The notes below the pieces were generated by a model. The model saw nothing but the letters and a program-made list of their open reading frames with translations. It searched no databases and was not told the origin of the DNA. A program made the position numbers and the translations under genes. 64,000 bases of DNA from Spizellomyces punctatus DAOM BR117 (taxonomy: Eukaryota; Chytridiomycota; Chytridiomycetes; Spizellomycetales; Spizellomycetaceae): positions 649,066-713,065 of the forward strand of contig NW_015971541.1 of assembly GCF_000182565.1 (NCBI RefSeq). The letters are read 5' to 3'. Numbering within the stretch: position 1 is the first letter of the stretch; every line of letters starts with the position of its first letter. Shown one piece after another: positions 9,773-20,909 of the stretch.

Positions 9773-12700
9773 CTCCCACTCAGTGAATCATCTGATTTCC
9801 AACAGAGACCCATTTTACCACAAAGTTTAAGGTGCTTTGTCTTGGGTAGAGCCTTGGTGAGAATGTCAGCTGTCATTTCTTCTGTCTGACAGTACTTGAG
9901 GCTGATTTTCTTGTCTTCTACTGCTTGTCTGATGAAGTGGTGCCGCACATCAATATGTTTGGTCCTTGCATGATGTGTTGGGTTGTTGGCAAGTGCTATG
10001 GCGCCCTGATTGTCACCATACAATGTTGTAGGACCACTTTGCTGATGTCCTAGCTCGCCTAGGAGTGTTCTGAACCAGATAACTTCCTTGGTAGCTTGAC
10101 AAAGAGCCATGTACTCTGACTCTGTTGATGATAGAGCGACTGTAGGTTGCCTCTTGCTTTGCCAGCTGACTGTGCTGTTGCCAATCTTGACTAAGAAGCC
10201 AGTGGTAGACTTCCTGAAGTCCAAATCACCGCCCCAATCTGCATCAGAGTATGCAGATAGCTCCCACTTGCTCTGAATGCCGCCCAGTTGAAGTCCTAGG
10301 TCTGTGGTGCCCTTCAGGTACCACATGATCCGTTTGACTGCTATCCAGTGCTGATGTCCGGGGTTGGAAAGGTACTGGCTAACTGATCCAACTGCCACTG
10401 CTATGTCTGGTCTGGTGCCCAGCATTGCATAAATGAGACTTCCAACAGCACTTCTGAAAGGAACCCCGTTCATTTCTTGCTGTTCTGCCTCAGTTTGTGG
10501 TGACATGGCCTTGGTGAGCTTGTGGCCATTCTCTAGTGGTGTGGCAACTGGTTTGCTGTTACTCATATTGAATTTCTTCAATGTTTGACTGAGGTACCGC
10601 TGTTGGGAGAGCCAGATTGACCTGTTGACTCTGTCCCTGACCACTTGGATGCCGAGAAAATGCTCTAACTGGCCCATATCAGCCATCTTGAACCGCTTCT
10701 TGAGTTCTTCTTTGAGTTTTAACAACTCCTGGTCGTCCTTTGATGCCAGAATAAGGTCATCCACATACAGGATAAGGTGGATGCCCATCTTCTTGTTGAT
10801 GTACAGCCCGTGGTCTGATTCACACCTTTCAAAGCCAAGTTCTTTGAGTTGCCCGTCAATGACTTTGTTCCAGGCTCTTGGAGCTTGCTTTAACCCATAC
10901 AAACTCTTCTTTAGCTTGCAGACAAGCCCATTTGCCGTGGCAAAGCCTTCTGGTTGGTCCATGTAGATGTCCTCCTCAATGGTCCCATTCAAGAATGCTG
11001 TTTTGACATCCATTTGGTGAATCTCCATGTCCTTCATGGCTGCTAGTGTCAGAACTGTCCTGATGGTTGCAAACTTGACTACTGGGGCAAATGTCTCCTT
11101 GTAGTCCAGTCCTTCAACTTGGGAGTATCCTTTGGCTACCAGTCTGGCCTTGTAGCGCTCTACAGAGCCATCTGACTTGAGTTTCAGCTTGAAAACCCAC
11201 TTGCAGCCAACTGTGGATCTTCCTGGTGGTAGTTTGACTAAGTCCCATGTCTGATTCTCCATCAGAGAGTCATATTCTGCTTTGACAGCCGCCTCCCACT
11301 GTTTGGCATCATGTCTGGTCCTAGCTTCAGCCAGAGTGCTGGGTTCTTCCTGTGGAACTTCCCCAATGGTGAAGGCAAAAGCCAGGTTTGACTGAGTTGG
11401 CTTTGCAATCCACCACTCTCCCGGTGGTTTGTGAAATCTGGCACTCTTCCTGCTGAGTTCTGGCACTTCCTCAGCATCCTGGAAGTCGTCCCCATCATCT
11501 TCTGATGCTGAAGAGTTGTCTGAAGTGATGCTAGATGGTCTCTGAGTCTCTTGAACCATCCCTAGCCCTTCTTGGTCGTCCAAGAACGAAGGCTCCCCTC
11601 CCAGAGGCATCTGTAGCTCTTGGTCTTGCTGTGGTACACTCTGCAGTTGCTGCTGAGTGCTCCACATCAAGTTTTCATCAAAGATGACGTCCCTTGACAT
11701 GACAACTTGGTTCATTTCAGGTACCCACAGTCTGTAGGCCTTACTCTGAGTGCTGTAGCCGACCATGACTGCCTTCTTGGCCTTCTCATCAAGTTTTGAC
11801 CGCTTTTCTTTTGAAATATGAGTGTAGGCCACGCAGCCAAACACTCTGAGATGCTGGAGAGCTGGTTTACCGCCTGTAAACTCTTGAAATGGTGTTGATT
11901 GGTTGCTGAGTGCTGCAGTGGGGCTCCTGTTCCTGAGATAGACCGCTGTCATTATTGCCTCGCCCCAGAACTTGTAGCTGAGTCCACTGTGGTGCAGCAT
12001 GCACCTTCCCATTTCCACCAGCGTCCTGTTCATCCTCTCAGCAACACCATTCTGCTCTGGTGTGTAGGGGGTGCTGAATTGCTGCTGAATTCCCTTCTGT
12101 TTGCAGAATTTCTTGAATTCTTCGCCCACATACTCTCCCCCATTGTCTGATCTGAGAGTTTTGATCTTCTGCCCCGTGAAGTTGGTTGCCCAGGCCTCAA
12201 ACTCCTTGAATTTGCTGAGAACCTCACTCTTCTCCTTCAGAAGATAGACTGCCGTCATCCTTGACTTGTCATCAATGAATGTGACAAAGTACTTTGCCCC
12301 ACCATGACTTGGTGTCTTCATGGGCCCACACACATCACTGTGAACCACCCCCAGCAGTAGAGCCGCTCTAGCTGCTTCTCCCTTTGGAAAGGGACGCCTG
12401 GTGATCTTTCCAATGGCACAGGCTTCACATGGTGATATTTCTGTGTGATTCTTGACCTCCAGACCGCTTCCCAGCTGGTTCCTAGCCAAGATTTTGATGC
12501 TGTTGACGTTCAGGTGTCCTAACCTGCGATGCCAGAGGTCCAAACTCATTCCAGAGGCTATGTTTGCATGTTCTCTTGCATGAAACATGTATAGACCGCC
12601 GCCTAGAGTTCCCTGGATTGCTTCCTGACCGTCTGAAGTCTTGATACAGCATCCCTTGCTGCCAAACTCAACTTTGGCACCGTTTTCAGTGGCTCTTCTT

Positions 12701-13758
12701 ACTGAAAACAAGTTCTTTTCAAGCTTGGGAACAAACCACACGTCTCTGAGGGTACAGAATCGGTTTCTGCCTGTCTCAAGTGTGATCTGGCCCTTCCCTA
12801 TTGCCTGAACTGTTCTGTTGTCCGCCAGATGGACTTGAATTGGTGACATCTCCATGTAATTGGTCATCCAATCCTTCCTGTGTGACATGTGCTGTGAAGC
12901 ACCCGAGTCCACAATCCACCAGACTGCTCCCTGAGAGGTTTTGGTGTCATCTCCCAACTGAGCAAAGAATAGGAACTCATTCTGAGTTGCCTGACTGGTG
13001 CTGGCTTGATTGGCTTGTTGTTTGGTGTCCGCCAGAAACTTCCTGCAGTCCTTCTTGAAGTGGCCTTTCTTGTTGCAATAGAAGCACTTCCCTGCTATCT
13101 TCTTGGTCCCACCATGCTTGCCAACCTTCTGCCCGCCTTCCCTGCTGAAAAAGGCCTTCCCTTTGCTATCTCCTTCACTCCCAGCTTCCTTCCTGCGTGT
13201 TTCTTCATGCAAAAGCCGTGATGTGAGGAATTCCAGCGTCAGAGAATCACTCCTGGCCTCCAAAGACACCACCAGCTGTTCATAACTCTCTGGTAGGCTG
13301 TAGAGTAGGGTGATGACTTGGTCTTCTTCACTGACTGGCGCCCCAATGGCCTCCAACTGCTGAGCCATTGTCCTGACCGTGTTTATGTGTCCCAACATGC
13401 CCCCAGTGCCGTCTTCCATCTTCAGAGTGAGAAATTTCCTCCTTAGATAGAGCCTACTGGCAATTCCCTTCCTTTGGTGGACGTCACTGAGCTTTAACCA
13501 GGCCTCTTTTGCAGTTACAGCGGTCTGTACATGCATGAGTTGGGCATCACTCAGTGACAGAGCAATTACAGCCATTGCCCGCTCATCCCTTCTCCTCCAA
13601 TCCTTCTCAGAGGTTCCCTCCATGCTCTGATCCCCCTCAATAACACCCCACAGCCCCTTTTCCTTCAGCAACATCGTCATTTTGAACTTCCAGAGGTGGT
13701 AGTTCACGCCATTGAACTTTTCCATCGTGAGTTTGGTGTCCAAGTCCGTGTTTGACAT
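9754..13758 (-). CDS. Copia gag-pol polyprotein, intact
   Basis: The product is 1,334 residues and carries out capsid formation, polyprotein cleavage, reverse transcription and integration. In order: an N-terminal UBN2-type gag domain (about 10-200) with a WKFKMTMLL core; a CCHC knuckle CFYCNKKGHFKKDC (about 222-235); a protease with VDSGASQHM (about 280); integrase HHCC (LWHRRLGHL, then CEAC, about 406-445); the DDE triad in [15 protein letters not shown] and [10 protein letters not shown] (about 470, 531, 567); reverse transcriptase (about 840-1010) with [11 protein letters not shown] and YVDDL; and RNase H (about 1165-1300) with YSDADWGGDL and TKHIDVRHHF. The stop codon lies 18 bp inside the 3' LTR, so the last codons are LTR sequence. 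There is no chromodomain, unlike element 1. Every catalytic motif is present. Confidence 0.95.
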   Translation of the reverse strand: MSNTDLDTKLTMEKFNGVNYHLWKFKMTMLLKEKGLWGVIEGDQSMEGTSEKDWRRRDERAMAVIALSLSDAQLMHVQTAVTAKEAWLKLSDVHQRKGIASRLYLRRKFLTLKMEDGTGGMLGHINTVRTMAQQLEAIGAPVSEEDQVITLLYSLPESYEQLVVSLEARSDSLTLEFLTSRLLHEETRRKEAGSEGDSKGKAFFSREGGQKVGKHGGTKKIAGKCFYCNKKGHFKKDCRKFLADTKQQANQASTSQATQNEFLFFAQLGDDTKTSQGAVWWIVDSGASQHMSHRKDWMTNYMEMSPIQVHLADNRTVQAIGKGQITLETGRNRFCTLRDVWFVPKLEKNLFSVRRATENGAKVEFGSKGCCIKTSDGQEAIQGTLGGGLYMFHAREHANIASGMSLDLWHRRLGHLNVNSIKILARNQLGSGLEVKNHTEISPCEACAIGKITRRPFPKGEAARAALLLGVVHSDVCGPMKTPSHGGAKYFVTFIDDKSRMTAVYLLKEKSEVLSKFKEFEAWATNFTGQKIKTLRSDNGGEYVGEEFKKFCKQKGIQQQFSTPYTPEQNGVAERMNRTLVEMGRCMLHHSGLSYKFWGEAIMTAVYLRNRSPTAALSNQSTPFQEFTGGKPALQHLRVFGCVAYTHISKEKRSKLDEKAKKAVMVGYSTQSKAYRLWVPEMNQVVMSRDVIFDENLMWSTQQQLQSVPQQDQELQMPLGGEPSFLDDQEGLGMVQETQRPSSITSDNSSASEDDGDDFQDAEEVPELSRKSARFHKPPGEWWIAKPTQSNLAFAFTIGEVPQEEPSTLAEARTRHDAKQWEAAVKAEYDSLMENQTWDLVKLPPGRSTVGCKWVFKLKLKSDGSVERYKARLVAKGYSQVEGLDYKETFAPVVKFATIRTVLTLAAMKDMEIHQMDVKTAFLNGTIEEDIYMDQPEGFATANGLVCKLKKSLYGLKQAPRAWNKVIDGQLKELGFERCESDHGLYINKKMGIHLILYVDDLILASKDDQELLKLKEELKKRFKMADMGQLEHFLGIQVVRDRVNRSIWLSQQRYLSQTLKKFNMSNSKPVATPLENGHKLTKAMSPQTEAEQQEMNGVPFRSAVGSLIYAMLGTRPDIAVAVGSVSQYLSNPGHQHWIAVKRIMWYLKGTTDLGLQLGGIQSKWELSAYSDADWGGDLDFRKSTTGFLVKIGNSTVSWQSKRQPTVALSSTESEYMALCQATKEVIWFRTLLGELGHQQSGPTTLYGDNQGAIALANNPTHHARTKHIDVRHHFIRQAVEDKKISLKYCQTEEMTADILTKALPKTKHLKLCGKMGLCWKSDDSLSGSVEIQA

Positions 13759-13923
13759 GTCTGAGCTGATTTGGTGAGTGGATGTGCTGTTGGAGAAGAG
13801 GTGAAATCGTCCTGGTGTGGTAGGTGGTCCAAATATGAGGTTGGGAAGAAGATAGGTCCGTCAGGAAGATGGTGTGGCCGTCAGAAAAGAGATTTGAAGC
13901 AGGAAAATATCAGTGATAGCTAT

Positions 13924-13937
13924 CAGGGCTCATAACC
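13924..13937 (-). promoter_or_regulatory. Primer binding site of copia element 2
   Basis: GGTTATGAGCCCTG on the element strand begins at the base after the 5' LTR. It is an exact 14-base complement of the initiator tRNA-Met anticodon stem-loop. Confidence 0.82.
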
Positions 13938-14450
13938 TATTGAAACTTAGCGCTTGAAACACTGATTTCCCGTGTAGAAATCACTTCTGGAAGACCTAGT
14001 AATGCCTGTGGCCGCTAGTAAGACTTCTGGGTGCAGTAACTTGTGGGATAACACGGTTGTTTTATTCCAGAGACGTTCAAAAGTCCCCTTTATATAACCC
14101 AGTACATTCTCCAGCCTCCCTCCGCCTTTGTTTACTGTTTACATGCTTCAGCCCACTTGTTTACATGCTCAGCAGTGCTCAGCAGTGCTCAGCAGCTTCA
14201 GCCATGCCTTGGCAAACATTACCTGAAGATCTAGATCATCACAAACCTTCCAGACCTTCTAAGACTGCTTACATGATGATTTACCCCTTTAAATCATTCA
14301 CACACGCGTCTGTGATCATTCTGATCACTCTAAGTCCAATTCCCCACGTTGTAACTTAGCCAAATCAGATGTGAACTGTCTAATGACATCCCAGCATGAT
14401 CTCACATGATTTATAGATCATACAGCGTGGTTTAAGCCTGAATCTCAACA
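13938..14450 (-). repeat. 5' LTR of copia element 2
   Basis: This is a 513-bp LTR, near-identical to 9260-9772, followed on the right by the TGGGA target duplication. Confidence 0.95.
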
Positions 14451-14649
14451 TGGGAGAATTGTGATTATGCTGTTGCCCTCTAGATTGATAGGGAAGAGGC
14501 TGGATGTGTTATATGAATAAGATTGGGCTAGAACAGAAAAAACTGGCACTGCCACCAGGAAGAAGGATGAGGAACCAATGTATTTCTTATGGTAGAAGAT
14601 TTAAAGAGATATGAACAGGGAAAAAGTTATACAAGGTAAAGCATATGTC

Positions 14650-15085
14650 TATTAAACTTAGTACTTAGAACACTGATTTCTCACATAAAAATCTGAAAAG
14701 CCTAGTAGAAATCCCAGTAAACCATGGTAACTTTTCCAGGTGCTGAAAATGGGCAGATAGTACTTGTATATTATACTTGGGGCTTAATAAAGTCCCCTTT
14801 ACATAGCCCAGTATGAATCAGCCTCCTGCTGCCTTTGTTTACTATTAACCTATCCAAGTATTCATCAGCCATACTCAGCAACACTTACCATCTTCAGCTG
14901 TGCCTTGGTAAACCTTTCCTAATGATCTAGACCATGTCTGTAATCTTCTTATGCTTAAAGTCCATATCCCTCATATTCTGACTTCACCAAATCAGCTGTC
15001 CAATGCTTAGCAATATTCCAGCATGCTCTCACATAGTTTACAGATCATGTACCATCATTGTGTTGAGTTTTAATAAATCTCAACA
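14650..15085 (-). repeat. Degenerate solo LTR of the copia 2 family
   Basis: The ends TATTAAACTTAG...AATCTCAACA and internal landmarks (AAAGTCCCCTTTA, GCCTTTGTTTACT, the GATCTAGA region) align with the 513-bp LTR, but with many substitutions and small deletions. No internal element sequence or target duplication is visible, so it is an old solo copy. Confidence 0.75.
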
Positions 15086-15418
15086 TTGAGACTTGCAGGA
15101 ATATTTGTAAAGGCAACTGAGTATAACTGAGGTTTGTTTGGGTACATTTGTTCTGATCTGGAGAGCAGAACAACAAGCAAATGCAGAGGGAGGCTGAATG
15201 TTTCCACATCCCAAGATCAATGCCCAGGTCATATTACAACAGCCCATTGGTATCCTAGGCTGGGGACAAAACTCTTTAACAACAGATTACACCCTTCCAA
15301 TCTTTCACAGGTGGGGTATCAAATCTCAGGTATCTGCTCATGTTGGGCTGCATACCTTCTGCACACATATGCAAAAAAAAATGGCCCAAGGTTGAAGAGA
15401 AGGCCAATAAAGTAGCTA
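15086..15418. other. Unassigned relic sequence
   Basis: No gene is supported. This is A+T-rich, multiply interrupted sequence between a degenerate copia LTR and a degenerate gypsy LTR, most likely eroded mobile-element DNA. Confidence 0.4.
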
Positions 15419-15828
15419 TTGTAATGTAATAACTCTCAAAGTCAGTTGTATTAGTTTAGACTTAGAGGTCCTCAGTGTCAACCTATACTAGTCCAAAAAT
15501 CAGCAGGACATGTGTCTGTGACTACTGGATTGCTGGATCTTGTCCTCCCCAGAACAAATATAGTAGTATATATATTTATTTGCATGGTAAATCAAGAGAC
15601 TAGGTTGTGCTGACAAATTTGTGTACATAGCCTGGTGCATTGTGATTGGTGCTAGGTAGCATAAATAGTTTGCCACTGCCTTGTCAGCATATCCCTGGCA
15701 GTTTTGCCTCTGAAAGGGAGTGTTTTTACAAGCCCTCAATAACAACCAACTCAGCTCTCAGGTCTTTTCTTTGTCCCCATCTTCTTATCCCTACTGCTAT
15801 TGTTAAAGTTATACTTGGTTGTCCTCCT
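15419..15828 (+). repeat. Degenerate gypsy-family LTR
   Basis: The sequence parallels 21786-22217 along its length: shared landmarks are AACCTATA-TAGTC-AAAAAT, TTTATTTGCATG, GTGTACAT, ACTGCCTTG-CA, CTCAATAACAACCA and TGTCCC-CTGCTATTGTTA. It is clearly diverged and lacks a recognisable left end. Confidence 0.65.
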
Positions 15829-16226
15829 TGAGTGTCCTGAACCAGATAACTTATTTGGTAGCTTGACAATGGGCCATGTATTCTGCTTCTGTTGTTGAGT
15901 GGGCAACAGGGGGTTGCTTCTTGCTTTACCAGTTGACAATGCTACTGCCACTTGTGACCAGAACCTTTTGGTTAACTTCCTGTTGTTCATATCACTTGCC
16001 CCAATCTGCATCAGAGTATTGACTGAGCTTCCACTTGTGCTGTGTACCACCAAGGTGAAGTCCTACTGTGATTCCCTGTAAGTACTTTTCCTATGTCCTG
16101 GCACAGTACAAATGAGACTCTCAATAGGATTTCTAAATGCAACTCCACCCATTCATTGCTCTTCTGCTCAAGTATGGGGAGCCATAGAGTATCAACACAA
16201 GGCCATATTCTGAGGGATGGATGGAT
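15829..16226 (-). pseudogene. Copia RNase H relic
   Basis: The minus strand resembles the RNase H end of copia element 2 (compare 10060-10500): the counterparts of the WFRTLL, TESEYMAL and YSDADWG stretches can be followed with frameshifts and stops. It predates the insertion of copia element 3 at 16232. After undoing the inversion described in the findings, it lies in register with the reverse-transcriptase relic at 22230. Confidence 0.65.
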
Positions 16227-16231
16227 GCACA

Positions 16232-16743
16232 TATTGAACTTAGCGCTTGGAACACTGATTTCCCGTGTAGAAATCACTTCTGAAAGGCCTAGTAATGCCT
16301 GTGGCCACTAGTAAGACTTCTGGGTGCAGTAACTTGTGGGATAACACGCTTGTATTAATCCAGAGACATTCAAAAGTCCCCTTTATATAACCCAGTATGT
16401 TCTCCAGCCTCCCTCCACCTTTGTTTACTGTTTACATGCTTCAGCCCACTTGTTTGCATGCTCAGCCATGCTCAGCAATGCTCAGCAGCTTCAGCCATGC
16501 CTTGGCAAACATTACCTGAAGATCTAGATCATCACAAACCTTCCAGACCTTCTAGGAGCGCTTACATGATGATTTACCCCTTTAAATCATTCACACACGC
16601 GTCTGTGATCATTCTGATTACTCTAAGTCCAATTCCCCACGTTGTAACTTAGCCAAATCAGATGTGAACTGTCTAATGACATCCCAGCATGATCTCACAT
16701 GATTTATAGATCATACAGCGTGGTTTAAGCCTCAATCTCAACA
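16232..16743 (-). repeat. LTR (3' type) of copia copy 3
   Basis: This 512-bp LTR lacks one A in the terminal TTGAAACT (reads TTGAACT). It shares diagnostic variants with the LTR at 22488-23000 (GATTGAGGC near the U3 start, the AGCGCTCCTAG site, a CATTGCTGAGC repeat variant) rather than with the LTR at 20910. Confidence 0.9.
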
Positions 16744-19700
16744 CTCCCACTCAGTGAATCATCTGATTTCTGACAGAGACCCATTTTACCACAAAGTTTC
16801 AGGTGCTTTGTCTTGGGTAGAGCCTTGGTGAGAATGTCAGCCATCATTTCTTCTGTCTGACAGTACTTGAGGCTGATTTTCTTGTCTTCTACTGCTTGTC
16901 TGATGAAGTGGTGCCGCACATCAATGTGTTTGGTCCTTGCATGATGTGTTGGGTTGTTGGCAAGTGCTATGGCGCCCTGATTGTCACCATACAACGTTGT
17001 AGGAACACTTTGCTGATATCCTAGCTCGCCTAGAAGTGTTCTGAACCAGATAACTTCCTTGGTAGCTTGACAAAGAGCCATGTACTCTGACTCTGTTGAT
17101 GATAGAGCAACTGTAGGTTGCCTCTTGCTTTGCCAGCTGACTGTGCTGCTGCCAATCTTGACTAAGAAGCCAGTGGAAGACTTCCTGAAGTCCAAATCAC
17201 CGCCCCAATCTGCATCAGAGTATGCAGACAGCTCCCACTTGCTCTGAATGCCGCCCAGTTGAAGTCCTTGGTCTGTGGTGCCATTCAGGTACCGCATGAT
17301 CCGTTTGACTGCTATCCAGTGCTGATGTCCGGGGTTGGAAAGGTACTGGCTAACTGATCCAACTGCTGCTGCTATGTCTGGTCTGGTGCCCAGCATTGCA
17401 TAAATGAGACTTCCAACAGCACTTCTGAAAGGAACCCCGTTCATTTCTTGCTGTTCTGCCTCAGTTTGTGGTGACATGGCCTTGGTGAGCTTCTGGCCAT
17501 TCTCTAGTGGTGTGGCAACTGGTTTGCTGTTACTCATATTGAATTTCTTCAATGTTTGACCGAGGTACCGCTGTTGGGAGAGCCAGATTGACCTGTTGGC
17601 TCTGTCCCTGACCACTTGAATGCCGAGAAAATGCTCTAACTGGCCCATATCAGCCATCTTGAACCGCTTCTTGAGTTCTTCTTTGAGTTTTAACAACTCC
17701 TGGTCGTCCTTTGATGCCAGAATAAGGTCATCCACATACAGGATAAGGTGGATGCCCATCTTCTTGTTGATGTACAGCCCGTGGTCTGATTCACACCTTT
17801 CAAAGCCAAGTTCTTTGAGTTGCCCATCAATGACTTTGTTCCAGGCTCTTGGAGCTTGCTTTAACCCATACAAACTCTTCTTTAGCTTGCAGACAAGCCC
17901 ATTTGCCGTGGCAAAGCCTTCTGGTTGGTCCATGTAGATGTCCTCCTCAATGGTCCCATTCAAGAATGCTGTTTTGACATCCATTTGGTGAATCTCCATG
18001 TCCTTCATGGCTGCTAGTGTCAGGACCGTCCTGATGGTTGCAAACTTGACTACTGGGGCAAATGTCTCCTTGTAGTCCAGTCCTTCAACTTGGGAGTATC
18101 CTTTGGCAACCAGTCTGGCCTTGTAGCGCTCTACAGAGCCATCTGACTTGAGTTTCAGCTTGAAAACCCACTTGCAGCCAACTGTGGATCTTCCTGGTGG
18201 TAGTTTGACTAAGTCCCATGTCTGATTCTCCATCAGAGAGTCATATTCTGCTTTGACAGCCACCTCCCACTGTTTGGCAACATGTCTGGTCCTAGCTTCA
18301 GCCAGAGTGCTGGGTTCTTCCTGTGGAACTTCCCCAATGGTGAAGGCAAAAGCCAGATTTGACTGAGTTGGCTTTGCAATCCACCACTCTCCCGGTGGTT
18401 TGTGAAATCTGGCACTCTTCCTGCTGAGTTCTGGCACTTCCTCAGCATCCTGGAAGTCGTCCCCATCATCTTCTGATGCTGAAGAGTTGTCTGGAGTGAT
18501 GCTAGATGGTCTCTGAGTCTCTTGAACTGTCCCTAGCCCTTCTTGGTCATCCAAGAATGAAGGCTCCCCTCCCAGAGGCATCTGTAGCTCTTGGTCTTGC
18601 TGTGGTACACTCTGCAGTTGCTGCTGAGTGCTCCACATCAAGTTTTCATCAAAGATGACATCCCTTGACATGACAACTTGGTTCATCTCAGGTACCCACA
18701 ATCTGTAGGCCTTACTCTGAGTGCTGGAGCCGACCATGACTGCCTTCTTGGCCTTCTCATCAAGTTTTGACCGCTTTTCTTTTGGAATATGAGTGTAGGC
18801 CATGCAGCCAAACACTCTGAGGTGCTGGAGATCTGGTTTACTGCCTGTAAACTCTTGAAATGGTGTTGATTGGTTGCTGAGTGCTGCAGTGGGGCTCCTG
18901 TTCCTGAGATAGACCGCTGTCATGATTGCCTTGCCCCAGAACTTGTAGCTGAGTCCACTGTGGTGCAGCATGCACCTTCCCATTTCCACCAGCGTCCTGT
19001 TCATCCTCTCAGCAACACCATTCTGCTCTGGTGTGTAGGGGGTGCTGAATTGCTGCTGAATTCCCTTCTGCTTGCAGAATTTCTTGAATTCTTCGCCCAC
19101 ATACTCTCCCCCATTGTCTGATCTGAGAGTTTTGATCTTCTGCCCCGTGAAGTTGGTTGCCCAGGCCTCAAACTCCTTGAATTTGCTGAGAACCTCACTC
19201 TTCTCCTTCAGAAGATAAACTGCCGTCATCCTTGACTTGTCATCAATGAATGTGACAAAGTACTTTGCCCCACCATGACTTGGTGTCTTCATGGGCCCAC
19301 ACACATCACTGTGAACCACCCCCAGCAGTAGAGCCGCTCTAGCTGCTTCTCCCTTTGAAAGGGGACACCTGGTGATCTTTCCAATGGCACAGGCTTCACA
19401 TGGTGATGTTTCTGTGTGATTCTTGACCTCCAGGACGCTTCCCAGCTGGTTCCTAGCCAAGATTTTGATGCTGTTGACGTTCAGGTGTCCTAACCTGCGA
19501 TGCCAGAGGTCCAAACTCATTCCAGAGGCTATGTTTGCATGTTCTTTTGCATGAAACATGTATAGACCGCCGCCTAGAGTTCCCTGGATTGCTTCCTGGC
19601 CATCTGAAGTCTTGATACAGCATCCCTTGCTGCCAAACTCAACTTTGGCACCGTTTTCAGTGGCTCTTCTTACTGAAAACAAATTCTTTTCAAGCTTGGG

Positions 19701-20730
19701 AACAAACCACATGTCTCTGAGGGGTACAGAATCGGTTTCTGCCTGTCTCAAGTGTGATCTGGCCCTTCCCTACTGCCTGAACTGTTCTGTTGTCTGCCAG
19801 ATGGACTTGAATTGGTGACATCTCCATGTAATTGGTCATCCAATCCTTCCTGTGTGACATGTGCTGTGAGGCACCCGAGTCCACAATCCACCAGACTGCT
19901 CCCTGAGAGGTTTTGGTGTCATCTTCCGACTGAGCAAAGAATAGGAACTCATTCTGAGTTGCCTGACTGGTGCTGGCTTGATTGGCTTGTTGTTTGGTGT
20001 CCGCCAGAAACTTCCTGCAGTCCTTCTTGAAGTGACCCTTCTTGTTGCAATAGAAGCACTTCCCTGCTATCTTCTTGGTCCCACCATGCTTGCCAACCTT
20101 CTGCCCACCATCCCTGCTGAAAAAGGCCTTCCCTTTGCTATCTCCTTCACTCCCAGCTTCCTTCCTGCGTGTTTCTTCATGCAAAAGCCGTGATGTGAGG
20201 AATTCCAGCGTCAGAGAATCACTCCTGGCCTCCAAAGACACCACCAGCTGTTCATAACTCTCTGGTAGGCTGTAGAGTAGGGTGATGACTTGGTCTTCTT
20301 CACTGACTGGCGCCCCAATGGCCTCCAACTGCTGAGCCATTGTCCTGACCATGTTTATGCGTCCCAACATGCCCCCAGTGCCGTCTTCCATCTTCAGAGT
20401 GAGTAATTTCCTCCTTAGATAGAGCCTACTGGCAATTCCCTTCCTTTGGTGGATGTCACTGAGCTTTAACCAGGCCTCTTTTGCAGTTACAGCGGTCTGT
20501 ACATGCATGAGTTGGGCATCACTCAGTGACAGAGCAATTACTGCCATTGCCCACTCATCCTTTCTCCTCCAATCCTTCTCAGAGGTTCCCTCCATGCTCT
20601 GATCCCCCTCAATCACACCCCACAGCCCCTTTTCCTTCAGCAACATTGTCATTTTGAACTTCCAGAGGTGGTAGTTCATGCCATTGAACTTTTCCATCAT
20701 GAGTTTGGTGTCCAAGTCCGTGTTTGACAT
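16725..20730 (-). pseudogene. Copia gag-pol, frameshifted (copy 3)
   Basis: The sequence is about 95% or more similar by eye to the intact polyprotein of copia element 2. A one-base insertion in a G run near 19721 (GGGG where element 2 has GGG) splits it. Gag, the CCHC knuckle and the protease lie on 19690-20730; integrase, reverse transcriptase (YVDDL) and RNase H lie on 16725-19751. Catalytic motifs otherwise look intact. The same extra base occurs in the copy at 23180-26205. Confidence 0.9.
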
Positions 20731-20895
20731 GTCTGAGCTGATTTGGTGAGTGGATTTGCTGTTGGGGAAGAGGTGAAATTGTCCTGGTATGGTAGGTGGT
20801 CCAAATATGAGGTTGGGAAGAAGATAGGTCCGTCAGGAAGATGGTGTGGCCGTCAGAAAAGAGATTTGAAGCAGGAAAATATCAGTGATAGCTAT

Positions 20896-20909
20896 CAGGG
20901 CTCATAACC
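20896..20909 (-). promoter_or_regulatory. Primer binding site of copia copy 3
   Basis: This is the same GGTTATGAGCCCTG half-tRNA-iMet site, abutting the LTR at 20910. Confidence 0.8.

Larger units (their letters stand above)
9260..14450 (-). mobile_element. Ty1/copia LTR retrotransposon 2, apparently intact
   Basis: This 5,191-bp element has 513-bp LTRs (9260-9772, 13938-14450) that differ by eye at one base (the G of GCTTGGAAC). It is flanked by a perfect 5-bp target-site duplication TGGGA (9255-9259, 14451-14455). LTR ends are TGTTG...CAATA in element orientation. The half-tRNA-iMet primer site (13924-13937) abuts the 5' LTR and a GAGTGGGAG polypurine tract abuts the 3' LTR. It holds one uninterrupted gag-pol frame. 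All parts needed for autonomous transposition are visible, so this is the best candidate for an active master copy of the family. Confidence 0.95.
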
